A DNA stretch of 64,000 nt from Erythrocercus mccallii (GCA_013397435.1 VZRG01001557.1:62001-126000); one strand, 5' to 3'; counted from the stretch's first letter, positions 1-13,439 are shown. Notes: a model not told the origin generated them from the letters alone. Translations and numbers: made by a program.

Positions 1-1450
1 ATTAGTACAGACAAACCTAGCAACTTAAATATTATTTTAGAATAAGCAGCTAGAGTAGACAGCCCATAGATTGTGGTTTATGAACTGTAACAACCATATC
101 TCAACATGGACTATAAAACTAACAGAAACTCCCACCAAAACCAATCTAAGACAGTGTGAAGAGGACCACATGGCAGTGACTTGGTAACAAATGAATCTAT
201 GAAGAGCAAGAAGACCTCAGACCTCAGACCACTGCTATTTTTCCAGAATGTCACATGAGAGATGGCCAGTAAACCTACCTAATGGAGATGAAAACATAGT
301 GTCAAAAATTTCTTTAACACTGTGCTTGCAAACACACATAATAATGGTTTCCTTACCTCATACAAGAAGTAGTGTCCTAGCTGTTGCCTTCTTCCTTCTC
401 CACTAACTTCAGCAGCTACATGTTTTTTAGTGAATAATGAGAACTACACTTCAGATGGACCCACAGAGCCCCACAGAGTCAATCACATGGTTTTATCCCC
501 TCCACAGCAGTCTGAGACAAGGAAAGAGGCCACTGCTTTGGCAGCCACCCAACTTCACTATGCAAGGTCCAAATTCTGAGAAGATTTGCAAATTTTTAAG
601 CTAAGCACCTGCAAAAAAGTGAGTCACTTCCACACTATACAGTGTCTGAAGGATTCAACACATAAGCAACATGCTTCCCCATGTACCCTACAGTTTTGCA
701 GCTCAAGTCAGGCAAGTATCAAGTACAACATCAGACGATTTTTTCCTCAGCTAACAATACAGCATTACTGAATAACCAAATACTCAATAACCATGAAGTA
801 TTCTAAAATTTGTGTTTTCATATCTTTACAGTGCACATACAAAAGTAAGGAATGTTTTCCACAGGCTTATTGACAGCTATTTGCTTTGCTCTGGGGGTCA
901 TTTTTTCCTGTTTATTCAAGGGGCTGTTCAGCAAGAAATCATCCAGTGAAAAAATTTACAGCATCAATAAATCTTCAGGAAATCAGCTTAAGGCAGAAAT
1001 ACTACTACACCCATAAACAGAGTACCAGTATTTTACTGGTGCTCTTAACACTCAAAATGTCAAGACACAAAATGTATCTGAAGAAACTACACAGCCAAGC
1101 ATGAACAAAATGTTAGGAGGGTGTTAAGTCTGGTTCCTAGTAGTAAGTCACAATCAGAGAAAAAGAACTATATAAACAAGTAAGGTAAAAGGACTATTTG
1201 TATCAATAAGCTATTTAGATAATTTCCTCTCTGTTACCTTTGTGTCCTCCTATTTCTGATGAACCCAGTTCACAAAAATCACACTGCTTCCAGCTGTCTC
1301 ATTCAAGTGTCAAACATGGAAATCTGCCAACAAATCAGGACCAGGAAATCATTTAAGAACTTTGCAACCAAAAAACCTGCATCAGATGACAGTTCAAGTT
1401 CCCTGGGAAAATTTATTGCTCATTCAACAGGGTACAAGCTAATTTCAAAG
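1..1450. other. AT-rich non-coding DNA
   Basis: No repeat family or convincing exon is seen here. The short open frames have no recognisable protein features. Two weak minus-strand pseudo-exons end at GTAAGG (donor near 356) and GTAACA (donor near 1239) but lack good acceptors. The stretch is probably intronic or intergenic. Confidence 0.5.
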
Positions 1451-2690
1451 AATCATAGAACCATCTGGATTTTAAGGAACATTTAAATAACATCTAGTCT
1501 ATCTGTCATTAGACCAGATTGCTCAAAACACTGTTCAACCTCACCTTTAATACTTCCTGTGATGGAAATTTTACAACTTGTCCACAATATCCACAAGGGC
1601 AACCAGCTCCAATGTTTCTCTACCCTCATTGTTAAAACTTACTTCTTTCTATTCTCCTTATATTCCTTAATCTACCCTCTTTCCATTTAAAACCACAAAG
1701 ACTCCAGAGCTGGATGCAGTACTATAGATGGGGGTCTCAACAAAATGCAGTAGAAGGAGCAGAATCACCTCCCTTGACCATGCTTCTCTTGAGATGGCTG
1801 AGGACATGAGCTGTAAATACACACTGCTGGCTCATGTGAATGTTCATGATTCAGTACACCCAAAGTCTTTCTTTGCAGGGCTGCATTCAATCAATTCATC
1901 CACCAGCCTCCATGGAAATGGGGGATTGCACTGACCCAGGGGCAGGACCTTGCACTTGGCCTTGTTAAACCCCACGAGGTTCCCATGGGTCTGCTCAGTG
2001 CCATCTAGGGATGGATGGCATCCTTTTCACCAAGTCGATCAACTGCACTGCTCTGCATGGTCATCCACAAACTTGCTGAGGTTCTGGTCAATTATTTTAT
2101 GCCATTGATTAAGGTATCAAAATGTATTTGTCCCAGTAGAGACCCCTTAAGACACACCAGTTATTACTGGTTCTCACATGGATACTGAACTGTTGAATGT
2201 TACTCTTTGAACATGGCCAGGCAGTCAATGTCTTATCCACCAAACAATACATTCATCAGATCCTTCTCCCTCCAATTCAGCAACAAGAACACTGTGTGGG
2301 ACCATGCCAAAGGCTTTGCAGAAGTCCAGGGAGTTATGTGTAGCTCTTCCCTTGTCCACTGACACAGTCGGGATTTCATCATCGAAGGCTGTGAGATTAG
2401 CGAGACATGATTTGCCCTGGGTGAAGCCCTGCTGGCTGTCTCTAGGCACCTCCATGTCTTCCTTATGATTTGACATGGCTCCCTTATGACATGGCTACCA
2501 ATAGGATCTGTTCTATGATCTTGCTGGGCACAGAGTGAGGCTGACTAGTCAGTAATTTCCAGGGCTGTTCTTTATACCCTTTTAAAAAAGGTATGTCCAA
2601 AAAAAGCGCCAGAAGTCCCTGTGGGATTACTGATTTTAGATGCATGCATCTGAACCATCTCAACTGCTCTAAGGACATATAGAAATAACA
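1451..2690 (-). mobile_element. CR1 LINE fragment (3' half, reverse transcriptase region)
   Basis: This is a truncated, heavily mutated copy of the avian CR1 non-LTR retrotransposon lying on the minus strand. It starts with the inverted CR1 3' end (near 1453, aatcatagaacc) and runs through the typical antisense CR1 blocks, such as the 'gcagtactatagatgggggtctca' type block near 1717 and the 'gcaggaccttgcacttggcc' type block near 1942. On the minus strand the segment 2225-2476 still reads as reverse-transcriptase-like sequence with recognisable GFTQGKSCLANL and DFCKAFGMVPHSVL blocks, and 2484-2580 continues with a diverged KIIEQILL block. The frame is broken by stops and shifts, so the copy is dead. 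It is 5'-truncated, as most CR1 copies are. Identification is by remembered family consensus, not by alignment. Confidence 0.85.
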
Positions 2691-5600
2691 CCTAATATAT
2701 AATCCAACCTTTGTGTGGGGAAGGGAATAATTTTCCAAAGACTGATATAGTCTCTGGAAAAGACTGTCCCACAACCAGTACATGTTTCTTAAGGGATGAT
2801 CTACCTGTACACTCTGCAGATAATTCCATGCTGCTGCAGACAAGATGTACAGATGAAGAGATGACTCCCATGGACATGGCAGTCGGGTATTTCAACCAAA
2901 TCAACAACACAATCACCAGTTCCTCTCCCTCTAAGCAGTCATTCTCTTTAGATCTTCTCTCAAGACAAAATGATTCTAAGGTGATTTTCTGAAGAACTGA
3001 CATAAACTTCAGTTGCAGCTTGAAACATATGACTTCTGCAGCTAAAGCACAAAAACATACTTCCTCTTAACTGCTATACTACAGAACTCTTACAAGACCC
3101 ACCTAGCAAAGAATACTTGAGACACAAAGCTTGATGCTTTAAGACACTGAGACTAAAGCAATGTTTTATTTTCCAGTCTCTTCTCCCCTGTATACAGTAA
3201 GATTCACAACTCCTATACTAAAGTTATCTCTGATACATAACAAAAGCAATTAATAGTTTATTAACAAGCTAAAAGGAAACTCACTTTCTGCATCAAAATT
3301 CTGCAAGAGAATGACACTATTGCTAAGAAACTCTGAACAGCATCTTCAGTTTGTGGTGTCTTGTCCCTGTGGCTGCTTTGCTTAGTAGTCACCGTTTCCT
3401 TGCTGTTCCCTGAAGGCTGTTTCATTGGGATTGCTCCTGTACAAGTGTAGTCAGTCTAGTGAAGGATGCTCGTACCCTTCAAATGCACATTGAATGTCAT
3501 TCCAGAGAGAACAATAACATTCATTTACAAAGAGTGAGGTGAAACTCACCACAGAAAATAGTACTGAAGGGCCAATATATAGCAGTGCCTTTTCATAAGG
3601 AACCTCTCCTCCAGGAAGTTCAGTATCTACTTAGGAAGAAGGAAACTTTTTGCCTGTTCTAGTCATCTTTCAAAAGGAGGCTAACAGCAGTACCATAAGC
3701 CCAAAAGGCATCCAAACAGTTACTATAAAGCATATGCAAACAGCTAGGAAAGGAGAGAAAACAGGTATTTCAATAACTCAAGGCTGACTTTTGCTGAAAG
3801 TAAATCAATTATAGAACAAAGAATAAAACTGGCAAGCCAGAAAGCATTTAGATAAAATCTTTTAATCTTCTTCTGGAATTCAGTTTCCATCAACCACTGT
3901 GTGGGAGCTGAAGCAAGAGATGCAAATACCAAGCACAGCTACATTAAAGGCCTGGTATGAGCATAAAAGATCACACAGATATCCTCTACACTGTTCTATT
4001 TCTATCTTTATAGGACTTTGAATTACTGATTTTGAAGAATCAGTTGTCTTGAATTTCTGAGCCTCCTGAATATGTTATTTTTCAAAAGCTACCTGAAATT
4101 TCAAGCCATTTGTTCTTCTCTATTTGTAACTACCTTAAACTGATTTTTGTGAAATTAATATTCTCTTGAGAATCTCATTTAGTCTCTAAAAAAACTGAAG
4201 ACTACTTATACAAACTTTCTGGGTGCAATGAATAAAGGGCTTTCTATGGCATACATTTATTGTTACCAACATAAACCAGCCATCACTACCACAAAAAAAA
4301 ATCCAAACAGGCATAGAAGGTGAATTTTGACTCTAAACCTTAGCCTTGTTGCCTCCTGCCTGTTTCTTTATGGTATCATTCATCAAATCTAGCATTAATT
4401 TGCACAAAGGCTGTGGTAATTGTTGGTTGGGGTTTTTGGCTTTGATTGGGTTTTTGTAATAAAAGCACCCATCCAACCTAGAAGAAGAGAATGCTTGAGT
4501 GGTAAAAATATTGTTGGTGCCAATTCCTGCAGTCTTTGACATAGACAGGAAAGAGCAATGAAGTGCAATGTCAGTAAAATCCCAGAAACAAAGTTTTAAA
4601 TGCATCTCAATTATTTATCCTTTTGTCTTTTATTTTCACTGCATATTCAATCTAACCATAAAACAAGGGGTAATAAAGAGGCATTTTCTACTTAGGAACT
4701 GAGCTTGCAAACATCTGTTTGAAACAGAATCAATTCTGAAAGCATGGTTCTGAAAGCCACTTCTAGGAAATTGTTGCAAATGAGAGAGTGCCCAAGCTCT
4801 CTCTAAAGACAGCTTATTTGATAAAATGTGAAAATCTGAACAAATCAAAACTGGTCTAAGAGAGAATCTACAGAAGTAAGATCTAAGCAGTGCTCTGTTA
4901 CTGTGTTTGAGTTCTCTGCATCCCTCACCTCCCTGAAGCCCAATAAGTGCTTACAACTGCAACTTACATTAATAATCAGTAAGGAGTGACTTGCCCCAAC
5001 AAAATGAAAAAGTTAATTTATATTTGACAGGCCATGAAATAATTTTCTCTCTTCCTCTCCTTCTTGGTTTTGTTCCAATTAGTAAGCATTTGTCCCAGTC
5101 TCGTTTCAAAGAAAACCATGTTAACAATCAACATTTTATATCTTTTTCTCATACATGCAGAGTATAAAGCTGTTAGCAGCCAGAGACACCACATCAACTT
5201 CACAAAAAAATCATACAAAATGCTTAGTAATATTTCTGTCCCCTGACAAACAAGCTATGATGATAACATAGAAGTTACTTTGGAGGAAAAGAACAAAAGG
5301 TCAACAGAACATCTTTTTTAACCCAGTGCTGCTTGTAGTAAATTATAATAGAGATTTCAATTCCACAGTATCACAGTTTTCCTCCCTTTCTGGATATATC
5401 CTGTCTCAAGCTGACAAGGCCTTTACAAAGAGAGAAACATTCTGAGGAACCTCAGTTTGGTTTATCACAAGCAGCAGTATCACTGTCATCAAGAAGACAA
5501 AGCTTTTGAGAAAATAAAAAGAAAATTTGACATCTACGTATCAAATGCTGAATGTTTCTCTGAAAAAGCAGGTTCTAAGTTTTTGGAGTAACATTCAGTA

Positions 5601-6189
5601 AGTAAATTACATTAAGCTTTATAGAATAACAATTCTGTGCTAATTCTGTCATGGGGAATTCTTTACAACTCCTTTTTTTGTACTCCAAGATGCACTACCG
5701 CATACTTTGTCTGATCTTGGTATTCCCTTCCCAAGATGCCTAGCCATCTCCACAGCTCCCCATCCCTGTTACCATCTATATTCCACTTGCCTTTGTCTAC
5801 ACTCTATGCTCTACACTCTATTTTCGAAATCTTTTTCTTCTACACTGCCTATCCTGAGGAAGGATATCCACTGGTATATAATCCCCAGTTTTAGTTCTGG
5901 TGCAAATGTGAGAGACAGTTATTACAGGCATAACCCACAGGTAAAGCTACAAGTTATTCAGCCAAAAATCAGGTATGCAGAAAGCATCAGGTTCCTTGCA
6001 TTCAGTTTCCAGCCTTTCAGAGATCTGGTAACTTTTTTGGAGTTTTAAAGGTTCTTTAATTTAAAAGGACATCTGTAAGGAGAGTAAATCAGAACATGGG
6101 CAACAGGAGACTAAGCCTGTGCCAAGTTTCAAATCTGAGGAGCATATTAGGTAACTAGAAATTTTTTAATGAAGAAGTACTCTGAGAAA
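2691..6189. other. AT-rich non-coding DNA with a pair of minus-strand pseudo-exons
   Basis: No repeat is recognised. Two minus-strand segments, 3550-3626 and 3285-3436, are bounded by good splice signals and can be joined in phase, ending in an early stop. They are discussed as a finding and are not claimed as exons. Nothing else is supportable. Confidence 0.45.
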
Positions 6190-6500
6190 CTTACATTTAA
6201 AACCTTTGCTCCCTGTCCTGTCACAACAAGCCTCGGCAGTAAATCTCTCCTTTTGAAAAGTCGCAGTAAGGTATTCCCAGAGACTTCTCCAGACTAAACA
6301 ACCCCAACCCTCAGGCTCCCCTCAAAGGAGAGGTGCTTCAGCCCTCTAACCATTTCTGTGGCCCTCCTCTGCCTTTTGTGTACTGAGGTCCCCAGAACTT
6401 GGTGCAGTATTCCCACTGGGGTCTCATAGGAGCAGAGAAGAGGGGCAAAATCACTTCCAGGATACAGTTAATTTTCTGACCCAAAATGCATTTCTTACTG
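6190..6500 (-). mobile_element. CR1 LINE fragment
   Basis: Antisense CR1 consensus blocks are clear on the plus strand. One block covers 'aaccccaaccctcaggctcc' (about 6299-6318), followed by 'aggagaggtgcttcagccctctaacc', 'ggccctcctctgcc' and 'ggtgcagtattcccactggggtctca'. The copy lacks the extreme 3' end and is truncated at both sides. It carries no intact reading frame. Confidence 0.8.
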
Positions 6501-9500
6501 TCCTGGACCCTGGAGATTGCAGAATGCATCTTCTGAAGTCCTCCCAAAATTAACATAGGAAAAATCCTTTAGTTTCTCCAGCAATACCGGCAGATAGAAT
6601 AACTCTTCTGCAAACAACCATACGCCCTAGGTTAGAGGCAAAAACCCTCCAGAGTTAAATATGCCTCTTTTTCAGAGTAAGAACATCCACACTGCCCTAC
6701 TGAGTATGGCAAATAGTGGAACTTTTCAGTATGGTTGGATCAGTCATTAGTTTTGCACAATGTTGTCTGCTCTCTTTTAAAAACAGAGAAATTGGTCTAT
6801 CCATATTCCACAGGCTACCAGGTCTTAGCAAGATCATTAAATGTTAACAGAAGCACTCTTTCTCGTACATATTCAACACTCAGATTAGAAAGCTGTCAGC
6901 CATGGAATGAGTTAAGTTTGTAAATGGGAACAAATGTTTACATTTATTTTACCTTTGTTAGACATTAATAACTCTAGTAAAGAAACTCTGGAAGCTTTGA
7001 TACTTCAGAACAAACGGATAATCTTGTCAATAGCAATTCTGTCTGGAGAGAGCACAGAAGATAGCACTTCATTTCCCCTTCTTTTGGTACGGCCTATCAG
7101 CTCACAACAAGCAATAGTTCTGGGTCCCTGGACCTGCAGGTTGCATGTGAATAGTGTTGAAAAGTGAAGAGTGACAGATCCATCCCCCATAAATTTGCAA
7201 TAAATAAACTATTCTCAGTCCTCTGCTTTTCATCACTAACTTAAACTCCATTCAGTTTTTCACTTCTGATAATCCTTGCATTCTCCAAAACTCATCTAAG
7301 GTTCTCAACAGACAAGAACCATTGTTTCTTGGAAAGAGCACATTAACAAAATTAGCTCCAACTAACATGCTAATCTGAAATCACTGCAGGTAATATCCAT
7401 CAGAAAGGTAATTAACCTTTCTGTCAAGTATCTATTCAAGCAACACAAGCTGGATTGCACCCATCTGTATATGTTAAATATTTGGAATCAAATGCCCTAA
7501 CGTGACCAACATCAAAACTAACAGGATTGGTAATACCAAGGGTATATACCAAGGGTAATACCAAGAGGTGCCTTTGGCTCTACAAAGTATGCAGCACACA
7601 TGCAGTTTCTCATTAATTCACAGCATACAGAATACACATACAGAAAGATTCTTCCATCTGGAGATCCACTGAGACTCAACAGTCACAGAGCCACACAATT
7701 TTGGATGGTACATTCTACTTGTCAATACTTTAAAAGATAAGCTTACTGAGAAGTTCTCAGAAGAGCACTCCTATTCCAAACCCTTTCATAATAAAGTACA
7801 AAAAATGCAGAACAATGAAATGCCATAGTAATACATTGTCCAAGAAAAATCATGACGGACCAGTATGAAAATTGTATGCACAACTTTGATTACAATCCCT
7901 GATCCAAGGAAAAGTCTTTGAACATCAGAAACCAGCAAGCAAAAATACTTAAGTTTAAATTAAGGTACTATATTTAAACTTAATGAAAGCTGTTTTCAAA
8001 TATACTTGAAATTAAAACCTAAGTTGTCTAGAAAAAAACCAAAAAGTAATAGAATACTTCAGAGAGTGAACATTAGGCCTGAACTTTTAGGATCAGTTAG
8101 GTCTCTGAAGGAAGTTCTTGCCCAATGAAATGAAGTCAGAGATGTTTAGGGTGTTCTTTCAAAAGTTGATGCCTTTTGTTCCTCTTCCCATTGAGAAGAG
8201 TTTAATAGCTTGCTCATTCAAGGTTAGGAAATTTATTACAAATTGTAGGAGGAAACAGTCTAATTTTTACATATTGGAAAAAGAAGGCAAAGTGCAAGTG
8301 AATACTACATCACTAGTTCTACAAATACTACACATCAAGAAAAGAATTTTAAAATTTGCATCTCCCTCAAATAATTTTCTTTCCATTTTCCTGATTTCTC
8401 AAAGCCACTTTATTTTCAGAATACTGACAAAACATATCTGCCTTTCAAGACTGTTTTAACAGCTTGTTGTCTAAATTTATTTTATGTTTCTATTAAATAG
8501 AAGCGTATCATCAACTAAGAAATAAAAATTAATCTTATCATGGAAAACACCGTAAACCATACAATTTTTCAAAAGCCTAAACACAGAACATAAGAAGCCA
8601 ATAAACTGTGCAGCTATATACATTCCTTTAATGTGCTTGTAAGTTACCTCCTTTCCTTACAAAATTTAGCAAGTAAGACTTCAAATGATTTGTTCAAAAG
8701 GAAATACATTTATTCACTAGCAAGATTCAAGTTTTCTCTAGATTAATGCTCCAAAGTTAAGCTGAAAACCATAAATCAAAGAAGTATCCTAACTGGCAAT
8801 TTAAATTAATTAAAACTAACCTAACTCAGTTTCCCTATGAAGGCATTTTTGTGGCGGCCTGTGGATTTTACTTCAGGCTTTTTCCCCCCCATGTTAAACG
8901 TGAACAGAAAGCATGTACAACATTTATGAATTCAAAAGAAGCAAGATGTAAGGCACACTAGCTTAAACATATGCTAAGTAAAACCAACAACCAAGTAAGG
9001 AACATCATATCTTGTCTTAAAACAACATTTGTTTCCAAGGTATGAAGTTGCAAAACCTAAGTAGAATGTTTCTCTGAAATGTAAAGCAACTTGCTAATTT
9101 GTTACTGGGGTTGGGTGGCTGCTGGAAGCACTGCTACAGATAAACAAAAGATCTTTGAATGGAACAATTATGAAACCACAATATAAATTATTTTTAAATA
9201 ACTACAGGATGATTATTAAAAAAGATCCTTTAAAAATGTTTGAACTGTTAACTTTATCAAATGTTTAACCCATAAATGCCTGACATTTGAGATGCCTTAC
9301 AATTACCAGCCTCCTCTCATACAGCTTGTCTATCCAATGGTATATACATTCCTGGCCAGGCACCACACATGTGCTGAGCCTTTCTTTGCTACTTCCTAAC
9401 TCCTACAGCCATCAGTAAAAGCAGCCTGGGTCATGTACAATGACGAGAGAGATCTATGTCCAAGAATGTGCACATAAAGTCCAGGATCTTGCAGCTGGCT

Positions 9501-9638
9501 TCCCTGATCAGTCTCCAACAGACCTGCTTAGTGACTCCTGATAGAACACTAGAAATATTCCTCTCCATGCATCCATAGTGTTCTCAGATATTGTTTAACT
9601 CCATGCTCAGAAGTCACCAACTGACCAAGAGGGGCATC
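6501..9638. other. AT-rich non-coding DNA
   Basis: No recognised repeat or gene is present. A short direct repetition of the motif taccaagggta lies at about 7530-7570. On the minus strand near 8900-8830 there is a 23-codon open frame from a G7 tract that has no splice sites, and it was not accepted. Confidence 0.45.
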
Positions 9639-9643
9639 ACCTG

Positions 9644-10291
9644 TGTTGTGGGGTGACTTTATGATGCCTGTATCCCCAGTCGTCTGTTCTGTTAGTGCTG
9701 TATACTGAGTTCTGTACCTTTAAGACTGATTCTGAGCATGAACAAGAGAAAGAAGAAGTGCGGAGTTTGTTTTGAGAGAACTGCCTGACTCCCCTGGCAT
9801 TCCTCACTCCTGACTGTGTTCGTGGCAGCACGGTCAGCGGCGGAGATCTCCTGTGCTTTTAGTTAGTTTTAGCTAGCTGAGGCAAAAAAGTTCCCTAGAC
9901 TGGGTTTTTTTTTCTTCCTATTCTTGAGACTGTTTAAATCTGCTCTGGACTGAAAAACCCAGAGGAGCACCAAGGGCTCGCACCTGCGACCCCCCCGGGC
10001 CTGAACCTCCAGCGGGACTGAGAGACTGAGCTACACCACGGCAAGGACTTTCTCAGTTTGCCATCTCTCTTCAGAGCAGCAAGAGGTTTTATTGTTTCAT
10101 TATTCATTTTATTGTTTTATATTATTCATTCTTTGTACTTGTAGGTATCTTTGTTAAATAAATAGCTTTTTCCACTTTTCTCTAAGGAAGTTCCTTTTCC
10201 CGGGCTGGCAGGGGGGAGGGGCCGTTTAAGTTTTGCTTTCCAGAGGAACCCCTTTGGAGGTTTCCTCCCAAATTTGCCCTAAACCAAGACA
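9644..10291 (+). mobile_element. Solo LTR of an avian endogenous retrovirus (ERVL-like), intact ends
   Basis: The element starts TGTTGTGG and ends CAAGACA, so it has the TG...CA termini of retroviral LTRs. It is flanked by perfect 5-bp direct repeats ACCTG at 9639-9643 and 10292-10296. A 5-bp duplication fits ERVL-type integration in birds (family knowledge). A polyadenylation signal AATAAA lies at 10157-10162, preceded by a T-rich stretch, which supports plus orientation. It is 648 bp long. No gag, pol or env sequence adjoins it, so it is a solo LTR left by recombination. The sharp ends and matching duplications suggest a fairly young insertion. The exact family name is not assigned. Confidence 0.8.
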
Positions 10292-10438
10292 ACCTGATAA
10301 GCTGGCATAACACTACCAAGCTCAATTGTAAATGGGATTGTCTCATTGGAGTGACTTTGACCAAGACTGGCACAGTGCAGCTCTCTGATATGAAAAGAAG
10401 TACATCTTTGTGCCCCCCTACTATAAACAGAGGGGTAG

Positions 10439-11260
10439 TGTTGGAGTCCAGGATATCCCTCTGGCCGCCCTGGAGGATTTGGAGACTGGACAGGAGGGTC
10501 TGGGATCTGTACAGGGGGGTCAGCCAGACTCACACAGAGCCCAGGAGGACACTGCCTCTGATCCCTGGCCATGGGAGTGAATACTCACATGCAGGAAGAA
10601 GCACAGACCCTAAGAATTTAAAATAAGTAGTAGCTGGTTTGTTATAGAATATAAATATAGAAATTAGGATTCTTAGTGTAGGGGGCTGAAGAGACAAGAT
10701 GGAGGATTTGGGGTGTNNNNNNNNNNNNNNNNNNNNNNNNNNNNNNNNNNNNNNNNNNNNNNNNNNNNNNNNNNNNNNNNNNNNNNNNNNNNNNNNNNNN
10801 NNNNNNNNNNNNNNNNNNNNNNNNNNNNNNNNNNNNNNNNNNNNNNNNNNNNNNNNNNNNNNNNNNNNNNNNNNNNNNNNNNNNNNNNNNNNNNNNNNNN
10901 NNNNNNNNNNNNNNNNNNNNNNNNNNNNNNNNNNNNNNNNNNNNNNNNNNNNNNNNNNNNNNNNNNNNNNNNNNNNNNNNNNNNNNNNNNNNNNNNNNNN
11001 NNNNNNNNNNNNNNNNNNNNNNNNNNNNNNNNNNNNNNNNNNNNNNNNNNNNNNNNNNNNNNNNNNNNNNNNNNNNNNNNNNNNNNNNNNNNNNNNNNNN
11101 NNNNNNNNNNNNNNNNNNNNNNNNNNNNNNNNNNNNNNNNNNNNNNNNNNNNNNNNNNNNNGGAAACTCCTGGGGAACAGCAACCCTAGGAGAAAACCTT
11201 ATTACCTTGGGGAACAGCAACCTCAAGGAGAATCTCAGGCCAGCAACCTGAGAGGGTAGC
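10439..11260 (+). mobile_element. Second LTR-like repeat, interrupted by assembly gap
   Basis: Sequence from TGTTGGAGTCC (10439) to the gap resembles another songbird LTR family that I recall. The sequence after the gap contains two close copies of a ggggaacagcaacc motif (about 11172 and 11209). The right boundary and any target duplication cannot be determined because 10717-11161 is unknown. The orientation is a guess from the TG start. It could instead be ordinary flanking DNA next to the solo LTR. Confidence 0.35.
10717..11161. other. Assembly gap (445 N)
   Basis: An uninterrupted run of N. All open frames crossing it are artefacts. The length may be a scaffolding estimate and not the true distance. 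Confidence 1.
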
Positions 11261-13439
11261 ATGAAAAAAATAATTTAAACTACTGCTCATTTCCTAAACA
11301 TCAAAAGCATGATGGATATAAAGAATTTTTTTCTCTCTATCCTAAGGACTGCATCTACTTTAAGTCTGTAACCTAGAGAAATTGACTAACAAAAGTTTCC
11401 CACAGCAGAACTGTCCTTTGATGTAATTAAAAGTCTTTTCACTTCACTATACTTAGGAAAAATAAAGGAAGGGAAAATCAAGAAGCCACAAATGTTTCCT
11501 TCACAAAAACATGCAGTGCACAGTTTGCTTGTGAATCCTTCCCAGTGCTGTTCCACCTGGCATTACAAGGTAACCCAAACCCAGCAGAACTGTAAGTATG
11601 GTTTGTACTGGACAGGCTTATCAGACATTAGGCTGAGAGCAAACTGCCTTCAGCTACCAAACAAGTAAACTAAAATCCTAAATTAACTAGAAGGAGCTCA
11701 AGTTTTTCTTCCTTTCAATGTGTATGTGTAACTATACCTGCCTGTTAGATAGTTTGTAAAATCTGTGAGTTGCTTCAACAGTGCACACCATTTTTAATTG
11801 TGCGACACCATTTTTAATTGTGTTACTTTACCATCAGCTTTAAAAAGCCAAGGTAACACACATAAACATGAACATAGTTTTTAAAAAATAAATATACACT
11901 ACTTAGTTTCAAAAACAAACCTAGGTTAAAGATAATTTTTATATATGTGACTGAGGCAGTTTTTCCCAGCAGAATATGCTTTTGCCAATATAAACTGCCT
12001 CAGAGGTCTAAATCTTGGTTTCCTAATCACACCAGTAAACTCATTCTAGCTAAACTCCATCATACAACACCCGCACAACTCACTTAAAAACAAAGTATTG
12101 TTTATAGTCCTACTCCAGCTTTCTCTCCACAACCTATACTCTGAAGGCAAATTATGAGTACAAAAGGTTCACCTGGACTTCTCCAAAATGGTAGAAGCCA
12201 ACAAACAAAACTAGAACTTGATGCAGAACTACCTACCATTATACAGTAAACATCTGCTGAATAGGTTTCTTTCAAGAACACCCTCTTGCAAAGTAATTCA
12301 CAAATAGAGACTTTGTTTTAATCATCTGCTCGAATCACTGGGTCACTGCACAATGTCTGCAGCAAGAAGAACTGAAAAGAATGAAGAACAATCAGAAATG
12401 TGCACACACTCAGTTAGCTGGAGATGCAGCCCAGGAAGGCTAAGCTATGCTATCAGTCTCACTGGAATCAGTTGAGAGCATTCACAGGCAAACTGAAGTC
12501 GCCAAAGTCACAGCTCTGTTTTTCCAGCTACAACAAACTCTGTGTGTGCATCGTCTGTGTTTGTGTGTTTATAGGGAAGCATTAAAATGTATTCAAATGG
12601 GTATATATATATATATATACATACACACACCTTATACATTCATGACATAAGCTTTACTGTTAGTTAACAGTAAACATTCAAACACAACTTTAACACTGTG
12701 TACATATAATGGAAACAAATAAATCATATTATTAATTACCTCACAATTTGTATACAAACAGAATAGCTACAGGAACTATAAACATCAGCCAAATCCACAA
12801 AACCTCTACTACTCAGGGTCTTCCAAATCAAAATGAAATTATGTTTTTAAATTTAAAAAGGAACAAAGAAACCAAACAGTAGCATTTACTTGGGCTCTGG
12901 CCAGGATTTCCAAATTCAATTGCCTGCAGTATGTTTTCACTGCAAAGTGATAAATTCTGCCACAGAAGAGGTTATAGTATGAGCAGCAATCTCTAATACA
13001 ATCCTAATAATATGAACAGCCTTTAACACGTTTCATGAAACTGTTAATTCTGTTTTAAGACTTGAAGTTGGTCACTAAATTACCTTCATTTTACTCTCTT
13101 CCTTTTCTTGGAAAAGAAAAAAACAAAAACAAAAAGCAAAACCATCGAACAACCCAAAAACCCCACAAACCGACACACAAGATTTTGACAAGGGAATTAT
13201 CAGTGTTTGCAAGGGGCAGAAAATGGATATTATGGATATCCATTATGGATATGAATGGATATTATGCTTTCCACTTACTTCCTTGCACAGCAGTATCAGT
13301 CAAAGCAATACATCAATTTTTACCACCTAAATTACTTTCAAACTCACATCACCTCCAACTAGAAAGGGAGACTCACAGATAAGTGAAGAACTGGGGAGTA
13401 GCAGTAGAAAGAATAAAGGACCCTGAGTGACAAGAACAA
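11261..13439. other. AT-rich non-coding DNA with small tandem repeats
   Basis: It contains a 20-bp tandem duplication at 11783-11822 (unit includes acaccatttttaattgtg) and a short TA/CA microsatellite at 12602-12630. Around 13105-13170 lies an A/C-rich low-complexity tract, and around 13223-13265 there are repeated ggatat motifs. No gene is supported. Confidence 0.5.
12602..12630. repeat. (TA)n/(CA)n microsatellite
   Basis: About nine alternating TA units followed by ATACACACAC. Such tracts are usually length-polymorphic. Confidence 0.9.

Noticed and set aside
8830..8905. Minus-strand short frame from a G7 tract, MGGKKPEVKSTGRH
   Set aside because: No splice donor or usable acceptor borders it, and the tract of seven G's makes the frame unreliable.
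10530..11262. Open frames of 158-217 residues
   Set aside because: They consist almost wholly of undetermined bases in the assembly gap.
12890..12956. Minus-strand 67-nt segment with a good acceptor (cctcttctgtggcag) and donor CAA|GTAAAT
   Set aside because: Two frames are open and neither peptide is recognised. Its phases do not fit neighbouring candidates, so it is treated as a pseudo-exon.
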